Source of the DNA: UBA5239 sp040391785
GTDB lineage: Bacteria; Verrucomicrobiota; Lentisphaeria; Victivallales; Victivallaceae
Direction: 5' to 3'
Assembly (NCBI GenBank): GCA_040391785.1
Contig: JBEBXH010000004.1
Location: 62,001-126,000 of the forward strand
Length of the DNA stretch: 64,000 bases
Positions 40,582 to 48,828 of this stretch are shown in pieces. The translations under genes and the position numbers were made by a program. A model generated the notes under the pieces. The model was not told the DNA's origin. It did no database searches and was given only the letters and a program-made list of their open reading frames with translations. How positions within the stretch are numbered: the first letter of the stretch is position 1; each line of letters begins with the position of its first letter.

Positions 40582-43500
40582 ACACGACCCCCCGCCGCCA
40601 GGTGACGGCTCAACTGCGAAATGATTTCATGCTCCGGACGGTCGAAAAAGACGCCGTTCGAACCGTACCCGACTCCGCGCAGGAAAATATAAACCACGCC
40701 GCCGAAATGCCGTTCATAATCGTAATCCGGCAGCCGCTGCGCCAGAAAACGGTCCAGTGCCACGGTGTAAATCAGGTACTGCAGGTTGTAGAGATGGTCG
40801 TCGATGGCGCGGCGCAGTTTGTCGAAGCGGTAATTCTCCGGGTGCGAACCGAGGAAATTGCTCTTCCAGTCTAGGATATAAAATTTGCCGCCGTGCTCGA
40901 AAATCAGGTCGATTTTGCCGTTCATGAAGCCGGTCGGAATCTTGCGGCGCTGCAGGAAATCCTGCAATCCGGGCCAGTCGGCGAAGTCCGGCATGGGAAA
41001 TTCGCCCGGCCGCATGGTAAAATGGAACTCCATTTCGGTCAGGCGCTTCGATGGCGGCAGGTCGCGCAGAATCATTTCGGACTCCGGCAGGATCGGCGCA
41101 TTCATCAGCCGTTTCAGCATGTCCATGACGCTTCGCATGAGCTCGTCGTCGTTCTGGCCGCGGCTGGTGATGTTGTACAATTTCAAATTGCGGCGAATCA
41201 GCATTTCGAGTTCCGCCGGATTGGCCATGGTGAAGTCCATATCCTCGAGCACCTGATGCAGGAAGCTGCCGGGGTTGGCGCCGCGAGGGAAGGCCATGAA
41301 GCCGCCGGCCCCGGGCGCGGTTTCCTCGGTGGAGCCGGTTTCGTCATCGTCATGGTTCCAGTCGTCGTCGAGGCTGACTTGCGCGTGGTGATTGCTGATC
41401 AGCGAGCTGAAACTGGCGAGGTTCCAGGTCGTCTGCAGCAGATACGCGGGCGGCGGCTGGGGCAGGGGGGCCAGCTCCAGTTCCCGGTTGTAATCCGGCA
41501 GCGGCGCGATATCGAGTTCCTCGCATTGGATGAAGCGCACGCCGGGCCAGTGGTCCGGAATTTGATAATCCGCGCCGAAAATATGCGTGACCGGATTTTT
41601 CGCAAGGGCGTTGTTCCAGTAAACCCAGCATTTGTTGCGGGCGCGGGTCAGCCCCACATAAAAGAGCCGCATGGCCTCGGCCATATCTTCCTCGCGGACG
41701 GCGTCGGCGGCGGTGTCGTCGCTCTTCAAACTGATCAGGGCTTCTTTCGTGACGGGATCATGGTACAAACAGAAATTATTGCGGCTCTGGTCGCGCACGC
41801 CCTTGCTCCAGAAAAACGGGCAGAACACCAGCGGAAACTCCAGCCCTTTCGACGCAAAAACAGTCATGATCTTGACCGCTTCGTCGTCGCGCTCGAGGCG
41901 CATTTCGTATTCCTGCGTATCGTCGGCGGTGCGCTGCTGGTGAAACCAGTCGAGCAGCGTGTTCGTGCCGGAGACGGCGGCGCCGTTGAGGATTTCGCCG
42001 AGCTGCAGCAGATTGGTCAAGCGGCGCTCACCGCCGTGCTCGCGCAGCAGCCGGGTCCGCACCTGGTAATCGTCGAGGAAATGGCGGAACATCGGGTAAA
42101 AACCGTATTGATCCCAGAGCTCGAAATATTTCTTGAAACGCAGGATGTGTTCGTCGTATGAATCGCTGTCGTTGAGCATGGCATCGAGATCGCGCGGCAG
42201 CACGCCGCACAGCGAGGTCAGCAGCGCGCCGTTGAGCAGTTGGCGCTGGCGGATGTCGAGAATGGCGTTCAGCACCAGCAGCAGTTCGTCGGCCTCGGCG
42301 CAGAGCAGGACGTTGCCGTTGTTCTGCACGACCGCGGGGATGTTGTAATCCCGCAACCGGGCGAGCATGGCGCGGGCCTGGTCGTGCTGCATGACCAGGA
42401 CGGCGATATCGGACGGCTTGACCGGATCGTCGCAGAACGAGATCAGCTCGGGCGTATGTGTCAGGAGCTGGGCGATCTTGGCCGCTGCGGCCTCCACGGC
42501 GGCGTCGAAAAGTTCCTTGTCCTCCGGCGGGCGGGTGCCGCGCGAGGTTTCGCGATCCGGCACATTGAGATGGTAAAAATCGATGCCGGAGACGGATTCC
42601 GGACCCATCAGGCAGCGCTTGTTACCCTTGCCCTCCGGCGAGCTCGCCACCTGCAGATAGTCGAGCCCCTTCAGGATAAACGGATCGGGCACGCCGCCGA
42701 AAATGCTGTTCACTGCGGTGATATTGATGTCGCTGGAACGGTAGTTTACTGACAGCGGATACGTGTTGTCAACCTGTTCGCGCATGGCGAGATACGAGAA
42801 AATATCGGCGTTGCGGAAACTGTAAATCGACTGTTTGGGGTCGCCGATCAGGAAACACGGCATGTCGTGCTCCTCGATGAAGAGCCGGCGGAAAATATCG
42901 AACTGCAGCTGGTCGGTGTCCTGGCATTCGTCGATCAGCGCCGCGCCGAAGCGGTGGCGGATGGTCTGGACCAGCAGCGCGCCGGAATCGCTGAAGAGGA
43001 TTTGATGCAAATCCAGCAGGATGTCGTTGAACGAACGGAAGTTCAGCGAATTGCGCAGCTCCGCCATGCGGCGGCGGTAAAAGTCGCGGAAATCGCGGGC
43101 CAGCAACGCGAGCTGCGCCCGGCGGAACTCCTGTTTGGCGGCGGCGAATTCCTTTTGAGAGGAGGTGACTTCGCTCAGGAGCGCGGCGTGATCGGGCCAG
43201 CGGGGCTCGGGGCAGCGTTTCGGGATGTCGCCGAGCTTGACGCGGGGATTGGTGTAAAGGTTTTTCAGGCAGGCGATTGCCGCCCGTCCGGCGTCGTCGT
43301 AGCGCCCGGCCGCATCCGTCAGCAGGGGTGCAAGCGGCGCCAGCGGAGCGCGGTTGTACAGCTTGACCACTTCCTGCAGCAACGGGCGCTCGACCGTGCC
43401 GTTGATCCGCAGGTAGTCCTCGACGATCTGGTTCTGCAGGCGGCTGCTGTCCTGCATGAGTTCGGTGTTGAAAAGGACGCGGCTCTCGAAACAGTTCTCG

Positions 43501-43844
43501 CGGAGAATCCGGTCGCAGAAACTGTGGATGGTGAAAATGGCGGCTTCGTCAAACTCGTTGATGGCGGTTTTCAGCAGTTTCACGGCATCGTCCGGGGCGG
43601 TGATATTGTCCGGCAGCGGTTCGCCCGCGGTCAGTTTGTGGTGGCACTCGGAGAGCAGCGCCCGGATGCGCTCGCGCAGTTCCAGCGTGGCGGCCACGGT
43701 GAAGGTGACGACCAGGATCTGCTTGACCGTGAGGCGCTTTTCGAGCAGCAGCCGCAGGTACAGCCGCGAGATCGTGTAGGTCTTGCCGGTGCCGGCGGCG
43801 GCCTCGATCAGGTTCAGGCCCTGAAGTTGATATTGATTGATCAT
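40578..43844 (-). CDS. recB: Exodeoxyribonuclease V beta subunit RecB
   Basis: 1088 residues. Walker A EAAAGTGKTYTISRLYLRLL stands at 13-32, ALIDECQDTDQLQFDIF (motif II) near 310, LIGDPKQSIYSFRNAD near 340, and ASKGLEFPLVFCPFFW near 665. The C-terminal nuclease carries GKFYILDWKSNFLG (~1015), with the catalytic Asp-x-Lys. It unwinds 3'-5' and cuts the DNA in the RecBCD complex. It is slightly shorter than the E. coli protein (about 1180). Both ends overlap neighbouring genes by 4 bases. Confidence 0.93.
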   Translation of the reverse strand: MINQYQLQGLNLIEAAAGTGKTYTISRLYLRLLLEKRLTVKQILVVTFTVAATLELRERIRALLSECHHKLTAGEPLPDNITAPDDAVKLLKTAINEFDEAAIFTIHSFCDRILRENCFESRVLFNTELMQDSSRLQNQIVEDYLRINGTVERPLLQEVVKLYNRAPLAPLAPLLTDAAGRYDDAGRAAIACLKNLYTNPRVKLGDIPKRCPEPRWPDHAALLSEVTSSQKEFAAAKQEFRRAQLALLARDFRDFYRRRMAELRNSLNFRSFNDILLDLHQILFSDSGALLVQTIRHRFGAALIDECQDTDQLQFDIFRRLFIEEHDMPCFLIGDPKQSIYSFRNADIFSYLAMREQVDNTYPLSVNYRSSDINITAVNSIFGGVPDPFILKGLDYLQVASSPEGKGNKRCLMGPESVSGIDFYHLNVPDRETSRGTRPPEDKELFDAAVEAAAAKIAQLLTHTPELISFCDDPVKPSDIAVLVMQHDQARAMLARLRDYNIPAVVQNNGNVLLCAEADELLLVLNAILDIRQRQLLNGALLTSLCGVLPRDLDAMLNDSDSYDEHILRFKKYFELWDQYGFYPMFRHFLDDYQVRTRLLREHGGERRLTNLLQLGEILNGAAVSGTNTLLDWFHQQRTADDTQEYEMRLERDDEAVKIMTVFASKGLEFPLVFCPFFWSKGVRDQSRNNFCLYHDPVTKEALISLKSDDTAADAVREEDMAEAMRLFYVGLTRARNKCWVYWNNALAKNPVTHIFGADYQIPDHWPGVRFIQCEELDIAPLPDYNRELELAPLPQPPPAYLLQTTWNLASFSSLISNHHAQVSLDDDWNHDDDETGSTEETAPGAGGFMAFPRGANPGSFLHQVLEDMDFTMANPAELEMLIRRNLKLYNITSRGQNDDELMRSVMDMLKRLMNAPILPESEMILRDLPPSKRLTEMEFHFTMRPGEFPMPDFADWPGLQDFLQRRKIPTGFMNGKIDLIFEHGGKFYILDWKSNFLGSHPENYRFDKLRRAIDDHLYNLQYLIYTVALDRFLAQRLPDYDYERHFGGVVYIFLRGVGYGSNGVFFDRPEHEIISQLSRHLAAGGRV

Positions 43845-46800
43845 TTGCCGCCCTCGTTGTTCAGGTATTTCAGCAGAGGGGTGAGCAGCGGCCGGGCGGC
43901 GGCTTCCAGCAGTTCGGGCGGCGGCAGGTCGGGGCCGAAACAGGCTTCCACGTAGGTGTCGACATTGTCACCGCGGGTGAAGGCGGTGGTGTACCAGGTT
44001 TTGCGGGCTTCGCGGAGCGCGTTGGCAAAGTCGTTTTCCAGTACTTTTTCCATGAACACGATCGAGGTGGCCGGGAAGAAACAGAACGGCTCGGAAATGC
44101 CCTGACGGTAAAATTCGATGAGCTTATAAAGCTCGGCAGCGGCCTCTTCGCGTGACAGTGGCGCGATGGAGTAATGAATGCCGTTCTTGCAGATCAGGTG
44201 CGTCGGGCGCGGATCGAGCCCGGCCGCGTGCAGCGCCAGATGGTTGACCCACGCTCCGAGCAGATATTTGTGATACGAGCCGGAGAGGTGGTAAAAAAGC
44301 TGTTTGCCGTGGTAAAGCGAACTTAAAACACCGTCCGCCAGCACATCAGGGTATTCGATGTTGATGCTTTGCGGCGGCAGCAGGGTTTCGCCGTTAATCA
44401 CGGTGAGGATATCCTGCCGCATGGACATGCATTCCTCGTAAATGGCGTCAAAAGTCAACCGGCCGTTTTCGCCGCAGGGCAGGTCGCCGGTGGCGCTGAG
44501 ATTGGTGTGGAGCTTTTCGCGGAAAATGGCGTCCGGATTCAACGTGACCAGCAGAATTTCGAGAATGCCGTTGGCAAGTTGAAAACGTTCCAGCGTGTCG
44601 AGCTCGAAGTTCTCCGCTTCTTTCAGCTCCGCCTCGGGCATGGCTTCCAGGCGTGATTTCAGGCGGCGGGTGATGAAGGCTTTGGCCGGATTGTTGAGAA
44701 ATTGGCTCAGCTCGTGTAAGGTGATGATGTCGCCCGGCGTCCGCAGAACCGGATTGAGGTGCCAGCGCGCCTGATTCTCGGTTTCGGGCGGACGGTTCAG
44801 CAGCGCGTTCGCGCACTGGTACGAAGCCAGCGAAAACGAGGAGAGCCGCGACTCTGGCAGGAAATAGCGCGGGCTGAACGGCTGGAGCGGATGATTACAA
44901 ATCAACTGGTCGCCGGTACCGTGCTGATAGGTGCGGTTCAGGTAGTCGATCAGCTCGCTGACCACGACCGAGGGGGGCATGGTTTCGTTGGACTTGATAT
45001 CTTGTCCGATATAGGAAATGACGAGGTGCGAACGCGCCGAGATCAAAGCTTCGAGGAACACATAGCGGTCCTCGAGGCGCTTGGATACGTCGCCCTGGCG
45101 CGGATAATGGTCGCGCAGGTCGAAATTGGGGCGGCGCGGGTTGCGCGGAAATGAATCGTTGTTCATGCCGAGCAGCGCCACGACCTGAAACGGGATACTG
45201 CGCATGGGAGCAAGTGAGCAGAAAGTGACGCCGCCGCGGCAGAAGCGCCCGGGCAGGGTTTGCGGAGCCAGGTGCGACTGCAGGAAATCGTTGATGACCG
45301 CGACCGAGATTTCGCCTTCGAAGGCGGCTTTGTCGAGGTTCAGACGATCAAGCTGGACGCGCAGTTGCTGGACCTCGATGACGAAGTCGCTGGATTCGCT
45401 GAAAAAGCGCGAGAGCATGTCGTGGAAAAATTCGAGCCACTCCGCCGGGCGGCGCGGGTGCCGCATTTTGCCGATACACTCGTGGAGCTCGCGGACAAAG
45501 CAGCTGAATTCGCCGAAAAGCCGCGTATTTTCCCCTTCGAAATCCGTATACGGCGCGATGCCGTGGACGAGTTCATCCGTCGGCCCGTAGGCCAGTCCCA
45601 TCAGCAGCCGGTCGAACCCGAACTGCCAGCTGTTCAGGGCGTTCGGCGGCAGGTCGAACAATTCCTTGTCGGCGCCGTCGTAGCTCCAGCGGATATTGAC
45701 GCCCGAGAGGTAATGGCGGATCAGCGAGAGATCGTCCTCGGTCACGTTGAAGTGGCGGTATACGGCGGGCGTGCTGAAAATTTCCATGACTTCGAGCGTG
45801 GTGAAGCGCCGCGAGTGGAGTGCGATGATCTTCAGGAACGCATTCAAAATGTGGCTGTCGGCCATCAGCAGCCGGTCGGCGATCGAATACGGGATGACGG
45901 CCCTGCCGGAATCCGCCTCGCCGAAAACAGCCTCGATATACGGCGCGTAAATGGAGATATCGGGGGCCATGACCACGATTTCGGCAGGCGGCACCGGATT
46001 TGCCTTGATCAGGGCTTGCAACTGGTCGAGCAGGACCTCGATTTCGCGTTGTTCGCTGTAACAGGAGTTGATGATGATGCTCCGGTCGTGGGGCGGCGGC
46101 GCGGCGTGGCGGCTGTTGCTGAGTTCCAGAATATCGAGCTGGAGCTGGTGCAGCATGGTCGGCGCGGCGTGGCCGGACTCCTGGTGCGACTCCATCCAGT
46201 CGTCGAAGCCGAGGTCGACCTGTTCCAGCAGTTGCCTGAAGTAGTCGCGCCCGGCCTGGCCGAAGGAGGCCAGCAGGTCGTTGCCGCTGAAGAGGTACTG
46301 CAGATTCTGCGGTGTCCGGTGGTCGTCCATGCGGGCGATTTCGCGGCGCGAATAGGCGTAGCTCCAGTCTTCCATGCAGGGGTTCAGGTAATACAGGTCG
46401 ACTTCGCAGAAATTGGCGCATTCGGCGAAGATATCGAGGAAGAAGCGCGGCATATTGGAAATGCCGAAAATCGCGATGCGCTCCGGCAGGAATTCGGAGT
46501 GTCCGCTGCGGAGCCTCGCGAGAAAACGGTCGCGAAACGCCGCGTAGTGCCACGCTCCGCCGGCCTGTTCGACCAGCTGCCGCCAGATTTCCGCCTGCCA
46601 CGGCGCATGGGGATCGTGCGCCAGTTCGTCGGGCATGGCGCGGCGCTCCCAGGCCAGCAGCCAGTCGGGGCGGTAAATGATGTATTGGTCGAAAATCGAC
46701 GCGAGCTGCGCGGCGAGCTGGAATCGCTTCAAATCCGGGCTGCTGCCGGGGAAATAGTCGCGGACATGGCGGAACACCGGCAGCGCCATCAGGGCGTCGT

Positions 46801-47101
46801 CGTGAAAAAGCCGCAGCGTCATCCACAGCATATTGTCCTCGGCGAAGGCGCGGCCGCGCTCGACTACGCCCGCCGCGTACATCAGTTCATCGGTTATTTC
46901 GCGGAGAAATTTGAACTGGACATTGGCGCAGATGCCGTTGGCCCCGGCGAGTTGGAGGCGCAGCCAGTGCTGCATGCCGGCGCTTTGCACAACCACCGTA
47001 TCGGGCGTGAACGGCGAGGCGGGTCTGCGCAAACGCGTTTGTTCGGCGAAGGTCCGCGCCAGTAGTTCCATACGGTTGTTGACAAAGAGGTTGAAGGCCA
47101 T
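43841..47101 (-). CDS. recC: Exodeoxyribonuclease V gamma subunit RecC
   Basis: 1086 residues. The start MAFNLFVNNRMELLARTFAEQ and VVQSAGMQHWLRLQLA are typical of RecC, and FCSLAPMRSIPFQVVALLGMNNDSFPR near 635-660 is its best-conserved segment. The C-terminal PD-(D/E)xK-like domain has lost its catalytic residues in this family and reads Chi in E. coli. It begins 6 bases after the amylase stop with no clear ribosome-binding site, so it probably relies on translational coupling. Order recC-recB-recD is conserved in many bacteria. Confidence 0.92.
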   Translation of the reverse strand: MAFNLFVNNRMELLARTFAEQTRLRRPASPFTPDTVVVQSAGMQHWLRLQLAGANGICANVQFKFLREITDELMYAAGVVERGRAFAEDNMLWMTLRLFHDDALMALPVFRHVRDYFPGSSPDLKRFQLAAQLASIFDQYIIYRPDWLLAWERRAMPDELAHDPHAPWQAEIWRQLVEQAGGAWHYAAFRDRFLARLRSGHSEFLPERIAIFGISNMPRFFLDIFAECANFCEVDLYYLNPCMEDWSYAYSRREIARMDDHRTPQNLQYLFSGNDLLASFGQAGRDYFRQLLEQVDLGFDDWMESHQESGHAAPTMLHQLQLDILELSNSRHAAPPPHDRSIIINSCYSEQREIEVLLDQLQALIKANPVPPAEIVVMAPDISIYAPYIEAVFGEADSGRAVIPYSIADRLLMADSHILNAFLKIIALHSRRFTTLEVMEIFSTPAVYRHFNVTEDDLSLIRHYLSGVNIRWSYDGADKELFDLPPNALNSWQFGFDRLLMGLAYGPTDELVHGIAPYTDFEGENTRLFGEFSCFVRELHECIGKMRHPRRPAEWLEFFHDMLSRFFSESSDFVIEVQQLRVQLDRLNLDKAAFEGEISVAVINDFLQSHLAPQTLPGRFCRGGVTFCSLAPMRSIPFQVVALLGMNNDSFPRNPRRPNFDLRDHYPRQGDVSKRLEDRYVFLEALISARSHLVISYIGQDIKSNETMPPSVVVSELIDYLNRTYQHGTGDQLICNHPLQPFSPRYFLPESRLSSFSLASYQCANALLNRPPETENQARWHLNPVLRTPGDIITLHELSQFLNNPAKAFITRRLKSRLEAMPEAELKEAENFELDTLERFQLANGILEILLVTLNPDAIFREKLHTNLSATGDLPCGENGRLTFDAIYEECMSMRQDILTVINGETLLPPQSINIEYPDVLADGVLSSLYHGKQLFYHLSGSYHKYLLGAWVNHLALHAAGLDPRPTHLICKNGIHYSIAPLSREEAAAELYKLIEFYRQGISEPFCFFPATSIVFMEKVLENDFANALREARKTWYTTAFTRGDNVDTYVEACFGPDLPPPELLEAAARPLLTPLLKYLNNEGGK

Positions 47102-47107
47102 ATTTTT

Positions 47108-48691
47108 TTATTCCGCGGTCTGGTAAATCATGGCCGACACCGGGCCCATCGAAGTACCGTGGATGTCGCCGTGTTTCAGGATGATTTCGCCCTCGGGCAG
47201 CTGGAACGGGATTTCGCACTTTTTGCCGGAGGGATTGACCGCCACGATATAGCGGCCGCAGCCGCCGGCGCGCTCGTAAACCAGCGGATATGCGTTGGTT
47301 TTCGAATACAGCGTATCAAACGAACCATTGGAGGCCAGCTCCGGGATTTCGCGGCGCAGCTTGATCAGTTGACGGGTGAAATTGAGCAGCGAACCGGCGT
47401 CCTTCTCCTGTGTCAGCACGTCGGGGCGCTTGGCGCAGGGGTCGAGCGGCAGATAGAATTTGTCCTCGGAGGCGGTGGAAAAACCGGCGCCGGGGCCGGG
47501 CTGCCACTGCATCGGAGTACGGGCGCCGGTGCGATTGTAAGCGCCCTCGACGTTGCCGAGGCCCTCCACGAAGTCCATGCCGATTTCATCGCCGTAATAA
47601 ATGAAGGGCACGCCGGGCAGCGTGAAGAGGAACGTATACAGCACTTTCAGCTCATCCAGGGTGCGGCCCTGACGGATGCGCCCGATGTCGTGGTTGCCGG
47701 TGGGCACGGAGAAATAGCCCTTGCCCTCGATCTGGTCGAGGATACAGCGGATTTCGTCGGTGAAAACTTTGGCGTCGCCGGTGCCGGATTGGTCGAAATA
47801 GCTCTGTTTGTCGGCACAGCTGTGGCTGGAGTTCGGGATCCGGTAGGGCTCCATGCGGAAAAGCGAGGTGTAGCCGGGGTAGCCGAAATGCACGAGGAAG
47901 TCGATGTCGAAACCGGCTTCAACGGCGCGGTCGGGCATGGACCACTCGGAAACGAGGATCGCTTCGGGGTAATTGGATTTCATCCATTTGCGGTAGTCCT
48001 GCCAGAGCTCGATGAGGCCCTCGCGCTGGCGGGGGCCGCGGACGAGGCTCGAAGCCATGTCGACGCGGAAACCGTCGCAGCCCATATCAAGGTAGAATTT
48101 CATGATATTGCGGAGTTCCTCGCGGACGCGCTTGACGTCTGGGTGATCGACTGGCAGCTGCCACGGCATTTTCGGATCTGGGTCGAGGAAGCCATAGTTC
48201 AGCGCGGGCTGGCAATAGAAAAAGTTGATCATGAAATAGCCGTTGCGCGGGGCGTAGCCGCTGATGAAGCGGTAGTTGCCGGTCTCCTGACCCCAGCCGT
48301 CGGTCCAGATGAAATAGTTGGAATATTCGTTCGGGGTGGCTTCGCAGGATTTCTGGAACCATTCGCATTCGATGGAGGCGTGGCCGGCGACGAGGTCGAG
48401 GATGACCTTCAAGCCGCGGTCGTGGGCCTCTTTAAAGAGTTTTTTCAGGTCGTCATTGGTACCGTAGCGGGGGGCGACTTTGTAGAAATCGCGGATGTCG
48501 TAGCCCGCGTCCTGAAACGGCGAGTCGAAGCAGGGATTCAGCCAGATGGCGTTGACGCCGAGCAAGCTGACGTAGTCGAGCTTGGAGATGATGCCCGGCA
48601 GGTCGCCGATGCCGTCGCCGTTTGAATCGAAAAACGTCTGCGGGTAAATTTCATAAAATACAGCGTCGTCAAGCCATTTCGGGGTATCCAT
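47108..48691 (-). CDS. GH13-family alpha-amylase/alpha-glucosidase
   Basis: 527 residues with the four GH13 regions: region I DLVAGHAS (~99-106, with Ala-Gly-His in place of the usual V-x-x-x-x-NH), region II GFRVDMA with nucleophile D211, region III LVSEW with acid E249, and region IV TGNHDIGR (N333-H334-D335). The N-terminus WLDDAVFYEIYPQTFFDSNGDGIGDLPGI is typical of oligo-1,6-glucosidase/trehalose-synthase-like members. No signal peptide is seen, so it is cytoplasmic and probably acts on maltooligosaccharides. AAGGAG lies 5 bases before the ATG. Its placement 6 bases before recC, in the same message, is unusual. The exact specificity is open. Confidence 0.85.
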   Translation of the reverse strand: MDTPKWLDDAVFYEIYPQTFFDSNGDGIGDLPGIISKLDYVSLLGVNAIWLNPCFDSPFQDAGYDIRDFYKVAPRYGTNDDLKKLFKEAHDRGLKVILDLVAGHASIECEWFQKSCEATPNEYSNYFIWTDGWGQETGNYRFISGYAPRNGYFMINFFYCQPALNYGFLDPDPKMPWQLPVDHPDVKRVREELRNIMKFYLDMGCDGFRVDMASSLVRGPRQREGLIELWQDYRKWMKSNYPEAILVSEWSMPDRAVEAGFDIDFLVHFGYPGYTSLFRMEPYRIPNSSHSCADKQSYFDQSGTGDAKVFTDEIRCILDQIEGKGYFSVPTGNHDIGRIRQGRTLDELKVLYTFLFTLPGVPFIYYGDEIGMDFVEGLGNVEGAYNRTGARTPMQWQPGPGAGFSTASEDKFYLPLDPCAKRPDVLTQEKDAGSLLNFTRQLIKLRREIPELASNGSFDTLYSKTNAYPLVYERAGGCGRYIVAVNPSGKKCEIPFQLPEGEIILKHGDIHGTSMGPVSAMIYQTAE

Positions 48692-48828
48692 ATCGTTCTC
48701 CTTAAAATATTGGTACTAGAACTTACAATCGGAAACCGTATTTTCCAATGAAAAACTCGGAAAATAGTTTGAAAAGTTGACTGGGAGCGATAGAGTTAGT
48801 GCATAATATTTATAGGAGGCTGTGTTAT

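Noticed and set aside
48777..48807. Possible promoter TTGACT-19-CATAAT before the TPR operon
   Set aside because: The spacer is too long and the start site would fall on the ribosome-binding site.
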